DNA from: Flavobacterium ardleyense
GTDB lineage: Bacteria; Bacteroidota; Bacteroidia; Flavobacteriales; Flavobacteriaceae
DNA length: 64,000 bases
NCBI RefSeq assembly: GCF_033547075.1
Contig: NZ_CP137891.1
Span: 3,100,001-3,164,000, forward strand
Direction: 5' to 3'
Shown: in pieces, positions 50,330-59,179 of the stretch
Position numbering within the stretch: the first letter of the stretch is position 1
How the letters are laid out: every line of letters starts with the position of its first letter
Translations under genes and position numbers: made by a program
The notes under the pieces: model-generated
The model's input: the letters and a program-made list of their open reading frames with translations, nothing else
Databases searched by the model: none
Told to the model about the DNA's origin: nothing

Positions 50330-50743
50330 ATGAAAATTGCAATAATTAATGGTCCTAATTTAAATCTCCTTGGCAGCCGAGAGCCCAATGTCTACGGGGC
50401 TATTAGTTTTGAAAAATATTTACAAGATTTGAGAAAAAAGTATGCTGAAATAGAATTGATGTATTTTCAAAGCAATATTGAAGGTGAATTGATTTCTAAA
50501 ATCCAAGAAGTAGGCTTTGATTATGACGGAATCATATTAAATGCTGCCGCATATACTCACACTTCTGTAGGAATTGGCGACGCGGTAAAAGCTGTGAACA
50601 CTCCTGTGGTGGAAGTGCATATCTCAAATGTTTACGCACGCGAAAGTTTTCGTCAGTCCTCTTACATTGCCCCAAACGCAAAAGGTGTACTTGTCGGTTT
50701 TGGGCTTAGGGGGTATGAATTGGCACTACAATCATTTTTGTAA
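50330..50743 (+). CDS. aroQ: 3-dehydroquinate dehydratase, type II
   Basis: Third step of the shikimate pathway, 137 residues. GPNLNLLGSREPNVYG at 8-23 with catalytic Y22, YFQSNIEGELI near 43-53, NAAAYTHTSVGIGDA near 72-86 and VEVHISNVYARESFRQ with the His and Arg of the active site. The fold is the small dodecameric flavodoxin-like type II enzyme, unrelated to AroD. 35 bp to the next gene. Confidence 0.96.
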   Translation: MKIAIINGPNLNLLGSREPNVYGAISFEKYLQDLRKKYAEIELMYFQSNIEGELISKIQEVGFDYDGIILNAAAYTHTSVGIGDAVKAVNTPVVEVHISNVYARESFRQSSYIAPNAKGVLVGFGLRGYELALQSFL

Positions 50744-50778
50744 AATTACCTATATTAAAAGTTAACACTTATCATTTC

Positions 50779-53253
50779 ATGAAGAATTTATTAGTTGCAG
50801 TGCTCCTACTTACTAGCGGCATTTTTTTTGGACAGATTAAAGGAAAAGTCACTCAAAGTAATGGGCAACCTTTACCATTTGTCAATATCATAATTGAAAA
50901 TACCTATATTGGTACAAGCAGCAACGCAGATGGTGATTACGAATTACCGGTGACAGAAACTGGAAAATACACCATAGTTTTTCAATATCTGGGTTATAAA
51001 TCAAAAAAAGTTCCTGTCACAACCACCTCTTTTCCTTTTTCTCTCAACGTACGATTGGAAGAAGAACAGTATGATTTAAGTGAAGTTGTAATTAATCCCT
51101 CCGCCAATCCAGCAATCGAAATTATAAAAAGTGCCATTGCTTCTCGTAAAGAGAATTCGGAGAAGACCCAACGGTTTACTGCCGATTTTTACTCTCGTGG
51201 TATGTTTAAGGTGAAAAATGTTCCGAAAAGTATTTTGGGACAGAAACTAGATATGTTTGACGAAGTTTTGGATTCAACTCGAAGTGGAATTTTATATTTG
51301 TCTGAAACCATTTCGAAAATAAAGTTTCAGCATCCTGATGAAATGACCGAAACAATCATCGCCAGCAAGGTGAGCGGTGACGATAGAGGTTTTAGTTTTA
51401 ACAGTGCCGCTTCAGCAAATTTCGACTTTTACGAAAACACAATCGCCTTTGGGATTCCTGCCATTTCCCCAATTGCAAATAATGCTTTCAATTATTATAA
51501 GTATGAATACGGAGGTTCATTTTTTGATGAGAATGACCAACAGATTCACAAAATTGAAGTTATTGCTCGACGCACAGAAGAGCCAGCGATGCAAGGATAT
51601 ATTTATATTGTAGATAATAGTTGGGCGCTTTACGGTGTGGATCTTGTCGTGAGAGGAAGCCAAATACAAGTCGCAGCGATCGATGAACTGCGCATCGTGC
51701 AGAACTTTAATTATAATAAAGGAAATAAATTATGGGTGAAGAATGCTCAGACTTTGGATTTTATGGCGGGAATTTTTCAGATTAAGTTCTCGGGACGATT
51801 TACTTATGTATATAGTAATTTTGAATTTCCAGAATCTTTTGAAAAAAAGACATTTACCAAAGAAGTTTTAAATTTTGACACTAATGCTAATAAAAAAGAT
51901 GACGAATTTTGGAATAGTGTTCGTCCAGTGCCGTTAACTGAAGAAGAAGCAACGGACTATGTCGTTAAGGATGAACTGCAAACAAAAAGAGAATCTCAAG
52001 CATATTTAGATTCAGTTGACCACAAGAATAATAAATTCAAAATATTTGATATTGTTACTGGTTATTCACACCGAAATTCTTTCAAAAATAATACTTATAA
52101 ATATGATGGTATATTATTAGGAATCGGCTTTAATACTGTGCAAGGATACAATTTATCAAGTGGCGTATCATTCACACACCGCAATCCGGACGAACTCACC
52201 TACACAACGATTGGAGCAAAGATAAATTACGGTCTTGCCGAAGATCGTCTTAGGGTAAATGGTTATGCGAAGCGTCTTTTTAATAATACTAGTAAACGTA
52301 CCATCATAGTAAGTGGCGGAAATTCAATCGAACAGTTTAATCCCAATGATCCGATTAGTCGAATTTTAAACAGTATTGCTACTTCTTTTTTTAAAAATAA
52401 TTATATGAAGCTGTATGATAAAACATACGGCAAGATTGAATATTCAGAAGAAGTTGTTAATGGAATTAAGCTTGATGTTTCTGGAGAATATTCTAGAAGG
52501 CAGCAACTTTTTAACAATACTAGCAAATCGATTGTCCGTAATAAACAAGGATTTACGTCTAATGATCCGCTAAATCCGTTAAATTTTACGGTACCTTTCT
52601 TTGAACCTCATCAACTAGCAGTAGCAGTGCTTGGAGCAACATTTAGATTTGGGCAGCAGTATTGGACACGTCCTGACGGCAAATTCAATATTCCAAATGA
52701 CAATTTTCCCGTACTTTATGTAGGCTATAAAAAAGGATTTGCAGGAACAGAAAAAAAATATGAATTTGATTATGTACAAGCAAATATAGTGTACGATTTA
52801 AAATTGGGAAACAAAGGTCTTTTAGGAACAGCTCTCAAAGCTGGAAAATTCTTTAATTCTGATGAAATATCTTTTGTTGATTACAAACATTTTAACGGAA
52901 ATCAGACGCATGTCGCACAAGCTGATCGATATCTTAATGTATTTAATCTATTACCGTATTACGAAAGTAGCACCAATGACCAATTTGTCGAACTTCACAC
53001 GGAGTACAGCGACAATGGTTTTATAATCAACAAAATTCCTCTTCTTAATAAACTTGAAGCACCTTTGGTCTTTGGATTTCACAGCCTTATCTTGCCTTCG
53101 CAAAAACCGTATTTAGAATATTCTGTAGGATTGGATAAATTAGGATTTGGCAAATTTAAAATTTTCAGACTGGATTATGTGAGGTCCTATAAAGATGGTA
53201 ATAGTGCAGATGGAATTGTTTTAGGAATTAAAATTTTAAATATGCTTGAGTAA
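50779..53253 (+). CDS. DUF5686 protein with CarboxypepD_reg-like N-terminal domain
   Basis: 824 residues. Signal peptide of about 20 residues ending near FGQ, a carboxypeptidase-regulatory-like beta-sandwich (about 20-105: GKVTQSNGQPLPFVNIIIENT, TGKYTIVFQYLGYK), then the DUF5686 domain, whose C-terminal half is a long string of amphipathic beta-strands as in outer-membrane barrels. DUF5686 proteins are common in Bacteroidota; the function is unknown. It is not a complete TonB-dependent receptor: no TonB box or plug domain was seen. Confidence 0.85.
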   Translation: MKNLLVAVLLLTSGIFFGQIKGKVTQSNGQPLPFVNIIIENTYIGTSSNADGDYELPVTETGKYTIVFQYLGYKSKKVPVTTTSFPFSLNVRLEEEQYDLSEVVINPSANPAIEIIKSAIASRKENSEKTQRFTADFYSRGMFKVKNVPKSILGQKLDMFDEVLDSTRSGILYLSETISKIKFQHPDEMTETIIASKVSGDDRGFSFNSAASANFDFYENTIAFGIPAISPIANNAFNYYKYEYGGSFFDENDQQIHKIEVIARRTEEPAMQGYIYIVDNSWALYGVDLVVRGSQIQVAAIDELRIVQNFNYNKGNKLWVKNAQTLDFMAGIFQIKFSGRFTYVYSNFEFPESFEKKTFTKEVLNFDTNANKKDDEFWNSVRPVPLTEEEATDYVVKDELQTKRESQAYLDSVDHKNNKFKIFDIVTGYSHRNSFKNNTYKYDGILLGIGFNTVQGYNLSSGVSFTHRNPDELTYTTIGAKINYGLAEDRLRVNGYAKRLFNNTSKRTIIVSGGNSIEQFNPNDPISRILNSIATSFFKNNYMKLYDKTYGKIEYSEEVVNGIKLDVSGEYSRRQQLFNNTSKSIVRNKQGFTSNDPLNPLNFTVPFFEPHQLAVAVLGATFRFGQQYWTRPDGKFNIPNDNFPVLYVGYKKGFAGTEKKYEFDYVQANIVYDLKLGNKGLLGTALKAGKFFNSDEISFVDYKHFNGNQTHVAQADRYLNVFNLLPYYESSTNDQFVELHTEYSDNGFIINKIPLLNKLEAPLVFGFHSLILPSQKPYLEYSVGLDKLGFGKFKIFRLDYVRSYKDGNSADGIVLGIKILNMLE

Positions 53254-53369
53254 TTAAAGCTTTCGCTAAATTTTTTACCAAATTAAATCGCGATAGTATC
53301 GGAGAAGATAGAAATATTGAATTGAATTTTCATTATATTTGTTAATATAACCTTAACAAACCAACTTTA

Positions 53370-55694
53370 ATGATGAAAAAATTACTTTGTTTTTTAGCAA
53401 TATTGGCGAGCACGGCTTTAAGTTACGCTCAATGTGGTAGCACTCCCATTCCAAAAACCGCGTGGTCCATACATTCTTTTGATACTCAAGAAACTGTGGG
53501 CGAAGGGCCTAATAATGGGAAAGCTATCCACGCAATTGATGGAAATGTGGCCACTTTCTGGCATACGAAATGGAAAGATTTCACACCTACTTATCCGCAT
53601 GAAATTGCTGTCAATTTAGGACAATCTTATCCCGTTAATGGCGTCACGATCAAAAGTAGGAACGACAATAATACCGCTAAACCAAAAGCATACGAATTAT
53701 TTTTAAGTACCGACGGCACTGTTTGGACAAGTGCACAATCTGCAGGAAACTTTGAATATCCAGACACCAATGCTAATGGTCAAGACGCGACTGTTTCCTT
53801 TGGTGCAATTAATGCTCAGTACATCAAACTAGTTTTTACTTCAAATTATAATAATAGTGCAAGTATTGCGATATCTGAAATATCTGCAACTCAAATTTCG
53901 GGTGCTGGAGCAGATTGTGTAGCAACTGGACAAATAAATCAGTTGATGACTTTTGAAGCCATTAGCAAAAAATATACAACCGATGCTTCATTCAACTTAA
54001 GTGCTTCTACAAATTCATCACTACCAATCACCTACACTATAGTAAGTGGACCTGCCACTATATCTGGTTCAACCGTGTCGCTAACTGGAGTTGCTGGAAA
54101 TGTTATTGTTAAAGCTACTCAAGCGGGAAATGCAACTTACTATTCAAAAGAAATCACAAGATCTTTTCAGGTCGTAGATCTTACTGCAATTGCTCCAACG
54201 GTTTATAGCCGTCTTACTGCGGCTACCAATATTCATATGCCAACCTTAAAACCGTATTTATTGTATGCAAATGGTGAAATTGACGAAGCACAAGCATTAA
54301 CAGTTGACAATATCGAATTTCTTGTAGATGGCGTATTAATTCCATCTCACTTTAGCCAAGGTTCTTTTAAAGCTTGGTGGACGCCTGCAACCTACGGAAG
54401 TCATTCAGTAGAGATGAGAGCAACTGCTTCAAACGGCGTTTTAAATTCTAAAACAGTGAATGTAACTGTAGACAATGTAATGGCTACAACTACTGTTCAG
54501 ACTTTTAATAATGATGTAATTGACTTTGGAACAATTGGTTCGCAATGGTTTTATGGAACTTATGTACTGCCGCAGTCTGTGAGTACTTACAATCAAATTA
54601 TTGCAAATTTTGCTGTGACTTGCCCAAATGTTCCTGGAGGATGCGATGACTGGGACAGACTTGCTTGGGTGCAGATAAAAAATCCAGAAGGACAGTGGGT
54701 AGAACTTTTTAGATATATTACTCCTTACGGTGTTGCTTGTAGTCACTCTATAGACGTAACAGATTACGAATCGTTACTTCAAGGTGAAGTTGAAATTAGA
54801 ATGTTTATAGAAACTTGGGGATCCGGTGGATGGAAATTGGATCTTAATTTAGAATATACTCAAGGTACTCCTACTTATGCATACACTTCGGTTGAAGAAG
54901 TTTGGCAAGGAAACTTTAACTTTGGAGATATGTCAAACCTGCAGCCAGTACCTCAGAAATCAATTTCGATTCCTAGTAATACAGAATCTGCCTCTTTTAG
55001 ACTTGTAACAACTGGTCACGGTTGGGGAGGAAATAATACTGGAAATGCAGCAGAATTTTACAATGCTACTCATAAGCTAAAAGTAGATGGTAACGATACT
55101 TTCACTCAGCACTTGTGGACTACTTGTAATCCAAATCCGGATAGTTGTACAGGACAACAAGGAACTTGGCAATACAATCGTGCTGGATGGTGTCCAGGAA
55201 CAATTCCTGCGCCGTATTTTTACGATATTACGCCATTTATAAATAATCATACATTTACATTTGACTACCAGTTTAAAACTACTTATAAAGATCTGTGCAA
55301 TCCAAGCAATCCAGCATGTATTTCAGGTACTACTTGTGCAGATTGTAATGATGGATACAATCCTTTTTACAGAGTTGGAGGTTATATGATTTATAAAGGA
55401 AATTCGCCAGTTGAAACTTTAGGACAATATATTCCAACTGCTGAAACAACTGGAATTGCAGTGTATCCAAATACAAATAATGGAGTTTTTAATATCAAAC
55501 TGGACAGTTCGATGGAACAATTTGTGGTAAATATCTTCAATGTTTCAGGACAAAGTATAAAAACTTACCACTTTAAAGATGCTGATCACCTAAATGCTTA
55601 TCAATTTAATTTAAGTAATGTTGCCAAAGGAACATATTTTGTAAAAGTTTACAATCAGACAACATCCACTACTGCAAAAGTATTAATCAAGTAA
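53370..55694 (+). CDS. Secreted PNGase F-like amidase with discoidin domain and T9SS tail
   Basis: 774 residues. Signal peptide (about 1-20). A discoidin/F5-8C-like domain lies at about 30-175, an Ig-like segment at 195-268, then PNGase F-type N- and C-terminal domains (about 370-680). CDDWDR holds D429, IETW holds E481 and NAAEFYNATH holds E562, matching D60, E118 and E206 of Elizabethkingia PNGase F; RAGWCPG is conserved. The C-terminal 80 residues (IAVYPNTNNGVFNIKL ... GTYFVKVYNQ) are a type A T9SS sorting domain. Expected reaction: removal of N-glycans from glycoproteins. A -7 box TATATTTG is at 53334-53341. Terminator follows. Confidence 0.88.
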   Translation: MMKKLLCFLAILASTALSYAQCGSTPIPKTAWSIHSFDTQETVGEGPNNGKAIHAIDGNVATFWHTKWKDFTPTYPHEIAVNLGQSYPVNGVTIKSRNDNNTAKPKAYELFLSTDGTVWTSAQSAGNFEYPDTNANGQDATVSFGAINAQYIKLVFTSNYNNSASIAISEISATQISGAGADCVATGQINQLMTFEAISKKYTTDASFNLSASTNSSLPITYTIVSGPATISGSTVSLTGVAGNVIVKATQAGNATYYSKEITRSFQVVDLTAIAPTVYSRLTAATNIHMPTLKPYLLYANGEIDEAQALTVDNIEFLVDGVLIPSHFSQGSFKAWWTPATYGSHSVEMRATASNGVLNSKTVNVTVDNVMATTTVQTFNNDVIDFGTIGSQWFYGTYVLPQSVSTYNQIIANFAVTCPNVPGGCDDWDRLAWVQIKNPEGQWVELFRYITPYGVACSHSIDVTDYESLLQGEVEIRMFIETWGSGGWKLDLNLEYTQGTPTYAYTSVEEVWQGNFNFGDMSNLQPVPQKSISIPSNTESASFRLVTTGHGWGGNNTGNAAEFYNATHKLKVDGNDTFTQHLWTTCNPNPDSCTGQQGTWQYNRAGWCPGTIPAPYFYDITPFINNHTFTFDYQFKTTYKDLCNPSNPACISGTTCADCNDGYNPFYRVGGYMIYKGNSPVETLGQYIPTAETTGIAVYPNTNNGVFNIKLDSSMEQFVVNIFNVSGQSIKTYHFKDADHLNAYQFNLSNVAKGTYFVKVYNQTTSTTAKVLIK

Positions 55695-55715
55695 TACGTT
55701 AGAAATTAGAAATAA

Positions 55716-55749
55716 GAAAAATCCTGAGATGTAAGTCTCGGGATTTTTT
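55716..55749 (+). terminator. Terminator after the PNGase F-like gene
   Basis: AAAATCCTGAGA pairs with TCTCGGGATTTT (one wobble) round TGTAAG, then T run. Confidence 0.85.
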
Positions 55750-55964
55750 GTTTTTGAATTGTAATGGAGAAAATTTAGTAAGCATTCTATAATGATCTAG
55801 GTGAAAATCAACTGCTCGTATTGGCAAGAAACAGAATTAATTGGGATTGGATTTCGCCGATTCATTAGCTGCAATAATACATTAAGAAGTGTCATCTTAG
55901 AATAACTTAAGGGGTTAATAGAACTAGACTTTGATCCATTCCTTTAAATGGTTGTGTGAAGTGC

Positions 55965-56105
55965 TTTTGCGAGAGGGATAGAAGTGAAAATCCTTTGTTG
56001 TGGCGTTGCGGAGCAAAAGCTACAACAAAGATTGGGAGCGAATAGCCCGACCTGAGCCACATTAAAATTTCGATGTTACCGAAAAAATTCTGGCGAAGGT
56101 CTCGC
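55965..56105 (+). repeat. Dispersed structured repeat, copy 3
   Basis: Left GCGAGAGGGATAGAAGTGAA-AATC; stem CTTTGTTGTGGC (55993-56004) with GCTACAACAAAG (56019-56030), 12 pairs with one G-U, and an inner TTGC-GGA-GCAA mini-hairpin; right ATTGGGAGCGAATAGCCCGA-CCTGAGCCAC and CTGGCGAAGGTCTCGCCC. Confidence 0.75.
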
Positions 56106-56135
56106 CCAAATAATTCTAAAATGAACTAATTATCC

Positions 56136-56170
56136 AAAAAAATCCCGCAATTTGCATTGCAGGATTTCAA
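56136..56170 (-). terminator. Terminator of the murA operon
   Basis: Minus-strand AAATCCTGCAA/TTGCGGGATTT stem (one mismatch) with a T run, 18 bp after the murA stop. Confidence 0.8.
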
Positions 56171-56187
56171 ATATAATATCGATTATG

Positions 56188-57495
56188 CTATTCTCTAGTA
56201 ATTTTGGCACCCAAAGCGCGTAAACGTTCGTCTATATTTTCGTAACCTCGATCAATTTGATCAATATTCTGAATCGTACTAACACCTTTTGCCGAAAGTG
56301 CTGCGATCAATAAGGAAATTCCAGCCCTTATATCTGGCGATGTCATTACTGTTGCCTTAAGTTCTGATTGAAAATTATGACCAATCACAACCGCGCGGTG
56401 TGGATCGCAAAGGATAATTTTGGCACCCATATCAATCAGTTTATCTGTAAAGAATAATCTACTTTCAAACATTTTTTGGTGAATTAAAACTTCACCTTTC
56501 GCTTGACAAGCAACCACCAAAACAATACTCAATAAATCTGGCGTAAATCCTGGCCAAGGCGAATCAGAAACGGTCAAAATTGAACCATCGATATCAGACT
56601 GAATTGTATAATTTTCGTGGGTTGGAATAAAGATATCATCACCTCTTTTTTCAAGTGTAATTCCTAGTTTTCTAAAAACAGTAGGAATCTGTCCCAAATT
56701 TTCCCAACTGACATTTTTGATTGTAATTTCGCTTCTAGTCATTGCAGCAAGTCCAATCCACGATCCAATTTCGATCATATCAGGAAGAATTCTATGCTCA
56801 CAAGAGTGAAGTTTTTCGACACCTTCAATAATTAGTAAATTGGAGCCGATACCTTTAATATCTGCACCCATAGAATTCAGCATTTTGCATAGCTGTTGCA
56901 AATAGGGCTCACATGCGGCATTATAAATCTGCGTTGTACCTTTTGCTAAGACAGCAGCCATAACAATATTTGCGGTGCCAGTAACACTAGCTTCATCTAG
57001 AAGCATAGAAGTTCCTTCAAGGCCATTGGGTGCTTCTACACCATAAAAATGATCTTCACGATTGTACCTAAAGGTAGCGCCTAGATTTATAAAACCTTCA
57101 AAGTGCGTATCCAATCTACGGCGACCTATTTTGTCTCCTCCGGGTTTTGGAATATATCCTTTACCAAAACGAGCTAATAGTGGACCGATAATCATAATTG
57201 ATCCGCGCAATGATCCACCTTCGGCTTTAAAAGCTTCGGTTTCGAGATAGTTTATATCAACCTCATCAGCCTGAAAAGTAATTCGACCTTTTTCGTGTCG
57301 GTCGATTTTTACACCTAGATGTTCTAATAAAGTGATTAGCTTATTAACATCAATAATATCTGGAATATTGCTAATTGTAACTTTTTCTGAAGTCAGTAAA
57401 ACTGCACATAAAATTTGCAATGCTTCGTTTTTTGCTCCTTGAGGTGTAATTTCTCCTTTAAGACGAACGCCCCCTTCTATTTTAAAAACTGCCAT
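56188..57495 (-). CDS. murA: UDP-N-acetylglucosamine 1-carboxyvinyltransferase
   Basis: First committed step of peptidoglycan synthesis: transfer of enolpyruvate from PEP to UDP-GlcNAc, 435 residues. Substrate residues K22 and N23 (QGAKNEAL) and the late RGYENIDERLRALGA are standard. The active-site loop reads KPGGDKIGRRRLDTHF: residue 121 is Asp where E. coli has Cys115. This Cys-to-Asp form is catalytically active and insensitive to fosfomycin in other bacteria that carry it. It is last in the DUF493-DUF4290-murA run. Confidence 0.96.
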   Translation of the reverse strand: MAVFKIEGGVRLKGEITPQGAKNEALQILCAVLLTSEKVTISNIPDIIDVNKLITLLEHLGVKIDRHEKGRITFQADEVDINYLETEAFKAEGGSLRGSIMIIGPLLARFGKGYIPKPGGDKIGRRRLDTHFEGFINLGATFRYNREDHFYGVEAPNGLEGTSMLLDEASVTGTANIVMAAVLAKGTTQIYNAACEPYLQQLCKMLNSMGADIKGIGSNLLIIEGVEKLHSCEHRILPDMIEIGSWIGLAAMTRSEITIKNVSWENLGQIPTVFRKLGITLEKRGDDIFIPTHENYTIQSDIDGSILTVSDSPWPGFTPDLLSIVLVVACQAKGEVLIHQKMFESRLFFTDKLIDMGAKIILCDPHRAVVIGHNFQSELKATVMTSPDIRAGISLLIAALSAKGVSTIQNIDQIDRGYENIDERLRALGAKITRE

Positions 57496-57556
57496 TATAA
57501 AGTTTTTGAATTTTAAATTATACCCGCTACTTAAATCCCTCTACTCTGAGTATTTT

Positions 57557-58276
57557 TTACTGCTTGCGAGGATTGATTTTATGCGTTGGATTATGCGGTT
57601 TGTTTGTCTTAGATATTTTTGGTTTAACCGTAGTTGAAGTTGTAGAGGTTTTATTGCTTATTCTTTTATTAGTCCGCAGTAAATCGGATGAATTTAAAAG
57701 CTCTTCGCTGCTTTCTATAAGATTAATTTTACCATCAGACAATTCATAGAGATGTTCAAAGATTACATCATCTTTCACGGTATCCTTATTCCAGCTCAAG
57801 TAAGATTTTTTCATGTGATTGGCAATGACCTTGATAAGTGCCGTTTTCATGTCGCTATCCTCCCATTTATTAGCAACATCTATCATATACTTGATATTAT
57901 TGCCATAAAAACGGTATTTTGGAAAATTCTGAGGATATTCCAGTTTATCTGGTCTGAGTTGCAAAACTTCTCTAGATGGAATTGGGTACGGCGAATCAAC
58001 GTCAATCTTAAAATTTGACATTATAAATAATTGATCCCATAATTTATGCTGAAAATCTAAAACATCTCTGAGGTGAGGGTTTAAATTTCCCATTACTTGA
58101 ATAATGTAATTTGCCGTTTTATTACGTTCGTCACGATCTTCAATAGCTGTTGCTTGATCTATTAACTTCTGAAGATGTCGGCCATAATCAGGAATTATTA
58201 AGTGAGATCTCTCCGCATTATACTCCAAGTGTTGTACAACATCACCCGCATTCTCTTTTTGATAAGTCTTAGTCAT
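57557..58276 (-). CDS. DUF4290 domain protein
   Basis: 239 residues, soluble, mostly helical with conserved LEYNAERSHLIIPDYGRHLQKLI (17-39), FQHKLWDQLFIMSNFKIDVDSPYPIP and YPKYRFYGNNIKY-like blocks, and a basic C-terminal tail rich in T/S/K/P (about 200-239). DUF4290 is essentially confined to Bacteroidota and has no known function. It starts 8 bp after the DUF493 gene and is 61 bp before murA, on the same strand. Confidence 0.87.
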   Translation of the reverse strand: MTKTYQKENAGDVVQHLEYNAERSHLIIPDYGRHLQKLIDQATAIEDRDERNKTANYIIQVMGNLNPHLRDVLDFQHKLWDQLFIMSNFKIDVDSPYPIPSREVLQLRPDKLEYPQNFPKYRFYGNNIKYMIDVANKWEDSDMKTALIKVIANHMKKSYLSWNKDTVKDDVIFEHLYELSDGKINLIESSEELLNSSDLLRTNKRISNKTSTTSTTVKPKISKTNKPHNPTHKINPRKQ

Positions 58277-58284
58277 AAATAATT

Positions 58285-58569
58285 TTATAGCGATATAATG
58301 CCTTCTATAGCTGCAGCTAGCTTATATTTTTCAATTACAGCATCAGCACTTTCCATTTGAACATTGACAGAAACACTGGTGTAATTTTCGTTTTTTGATT
58401 TTTTTGTGTTGATAACAGCGCCCATATCATTAAAGATATCTTGTACTGCTAACGTCTTTTCATCAGAGGTAGGAACAATAAATTTAAATAAGTATTCTGA
58501 TGGCCAAGTGCTGCTCTTTTCGAGTTCGCCTTTTAGTCTCTCGAAAAATTCGTTTAATTTCTGATCCAT
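58285..58569 (-). CDS. DUF493 family protein
   Basis: 94 residues from ATG 58569 (MDQKLNEFFERLK); an earlier in-frame ATG adds six residues. ACT-like small protein of the YbeD/DUF493 family with WPSEYLFKFIVP, KTLAVQDIF and a VNVQMESADAVIEKYKLAAAIEGI ending. Family members are small regulators of unknown mechanism (YbeD is linked to LipB in E. coli). First gene of the run to murA. Confidence 0.88.
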   Translation of the reverse strand: MDQKLNEFFERLKGELEKSSTWPSEYLFKFIVPTSDEKTLAVQDIFNDMGAVINTKKSKNENYTSVSVNVQMESADAVIEKYKLAAAIEGIISL

Positions 58570-58817
58570 AGTTTTGATTATAATCACAAATATACAAGAT
58601 TTTGCCCGAAAATTAAATTATATGGTGTTTAGAAATAATTTTCTTCAAACGCTTTGAAGCAACAAATCTGCAAATCCTGCTGGCAACTTGCCATCTACAA
58701 TTTTCAATACCAATCCCCATTCCATTAATCCCCATTTCGCAATTCAATCTCTACTTTCCCCTCTCCAATTACCAATCCCCACTTCCGAATCCATAATTTC
58801 TATTCCCCATTCTCCAT

Positions 58818-58975
58818 TTGGGCGAGACCTTCGCCAGAGCTTTTCCGTAAAAATCGATAATTCTCTGTGGCTCAGGTCGGGCTGTCTGTTCCCAATCTTT
58901 CTTGTAACTTTTGCTCCGCAAAGCCACAAGAAAGGATTTACACGTCCATCCCTCTCGCAAAAGGAAGAAATCTAA
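58818..58975 (-). repeat. Dispersed structured repeat, copy 4 (inverted)
   Basis: Minus strand: GCGAGAGGGATGGACGTGTA-AATC, stem CTTTCTTGTGGC with GTTACAAGAAAG (12 pairs, two G-U), loop TTTGCGGAGCAAAA with the TTGC/GCAA mini-hairpin partly changed, then ATTGGGAACAGACAGCCCGA-CCTGAGCCACAG and CTGGCGAAGGTCTCGCCC. About 80 percent like copy 3. Confidence 0.75.
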
Positions 58976-59046
58976 AAAATTAAAAGTTTGAAGTCATCGG
59001 CAAGTAAATTTTAAAGGAACTGTACACTGCCAAACGATACTTGTAC

Positions 59047-59106
59047 ACTGTAAACCGTAAACTGTAAACCGTAAACTGTAAACTGTGAACTGTGAACTGT
59101 AAACTA
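59047..59106 (+). repeat. Heptamer tandem repeat (ACTGTAA)n
   Basis: Eight 7-bp units and a partial: ACTGTAA, ACCGTAA and ACTGTGA variants, preceded by TGTACACTG. Confidence 0.85.
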
Positions 59107-59179
59107 TCGCAAGATTGATCAAGATAAAATTTTCAGTTTCAAAATGTTTAAGTAATTTTGCACCTTATTTTTATTTACA

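Larger units (their letters stand above)
55695..56187. other. Intergenic region with two terminators and a structured-repeat copy
   Basis: Holds the PNGase-like terminator (55716-55749), the structured repeat copy 3 (about 55965-56105) and the murA terminator (56136-56170, minus). The stretch 55750-55960 shows no recognisable feature. Confidence 0.6.
58570..59179. other. 610-bp gap: low-complexity DNA, structured repeat, heptamer repeat
   Basis: 58690-58815: pyrimidine-rich low-complexity DNA (AATCCCCATT-type). 58818-58975: structured repeat copy 4 (minus strand). 59047-59106: 7-bp tandem repeat. TAATTTTG at 59153-59160 is the likely -7 box of the AAA ATPase gene. Frames read here translate repeats and are not genes. 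Confidence 0.6.

Noticed and set aside
58688..58975. Overlapping frames on both strands at 58.7-59.0 kb
   Set aside because: They run through low-complexity DNA and structured repeat copy 4; no coding signature.
59041..59110. CRISPR array
   Set aside because: The array is a 7-bp tandem repeat without spacers; no cas genes near it.
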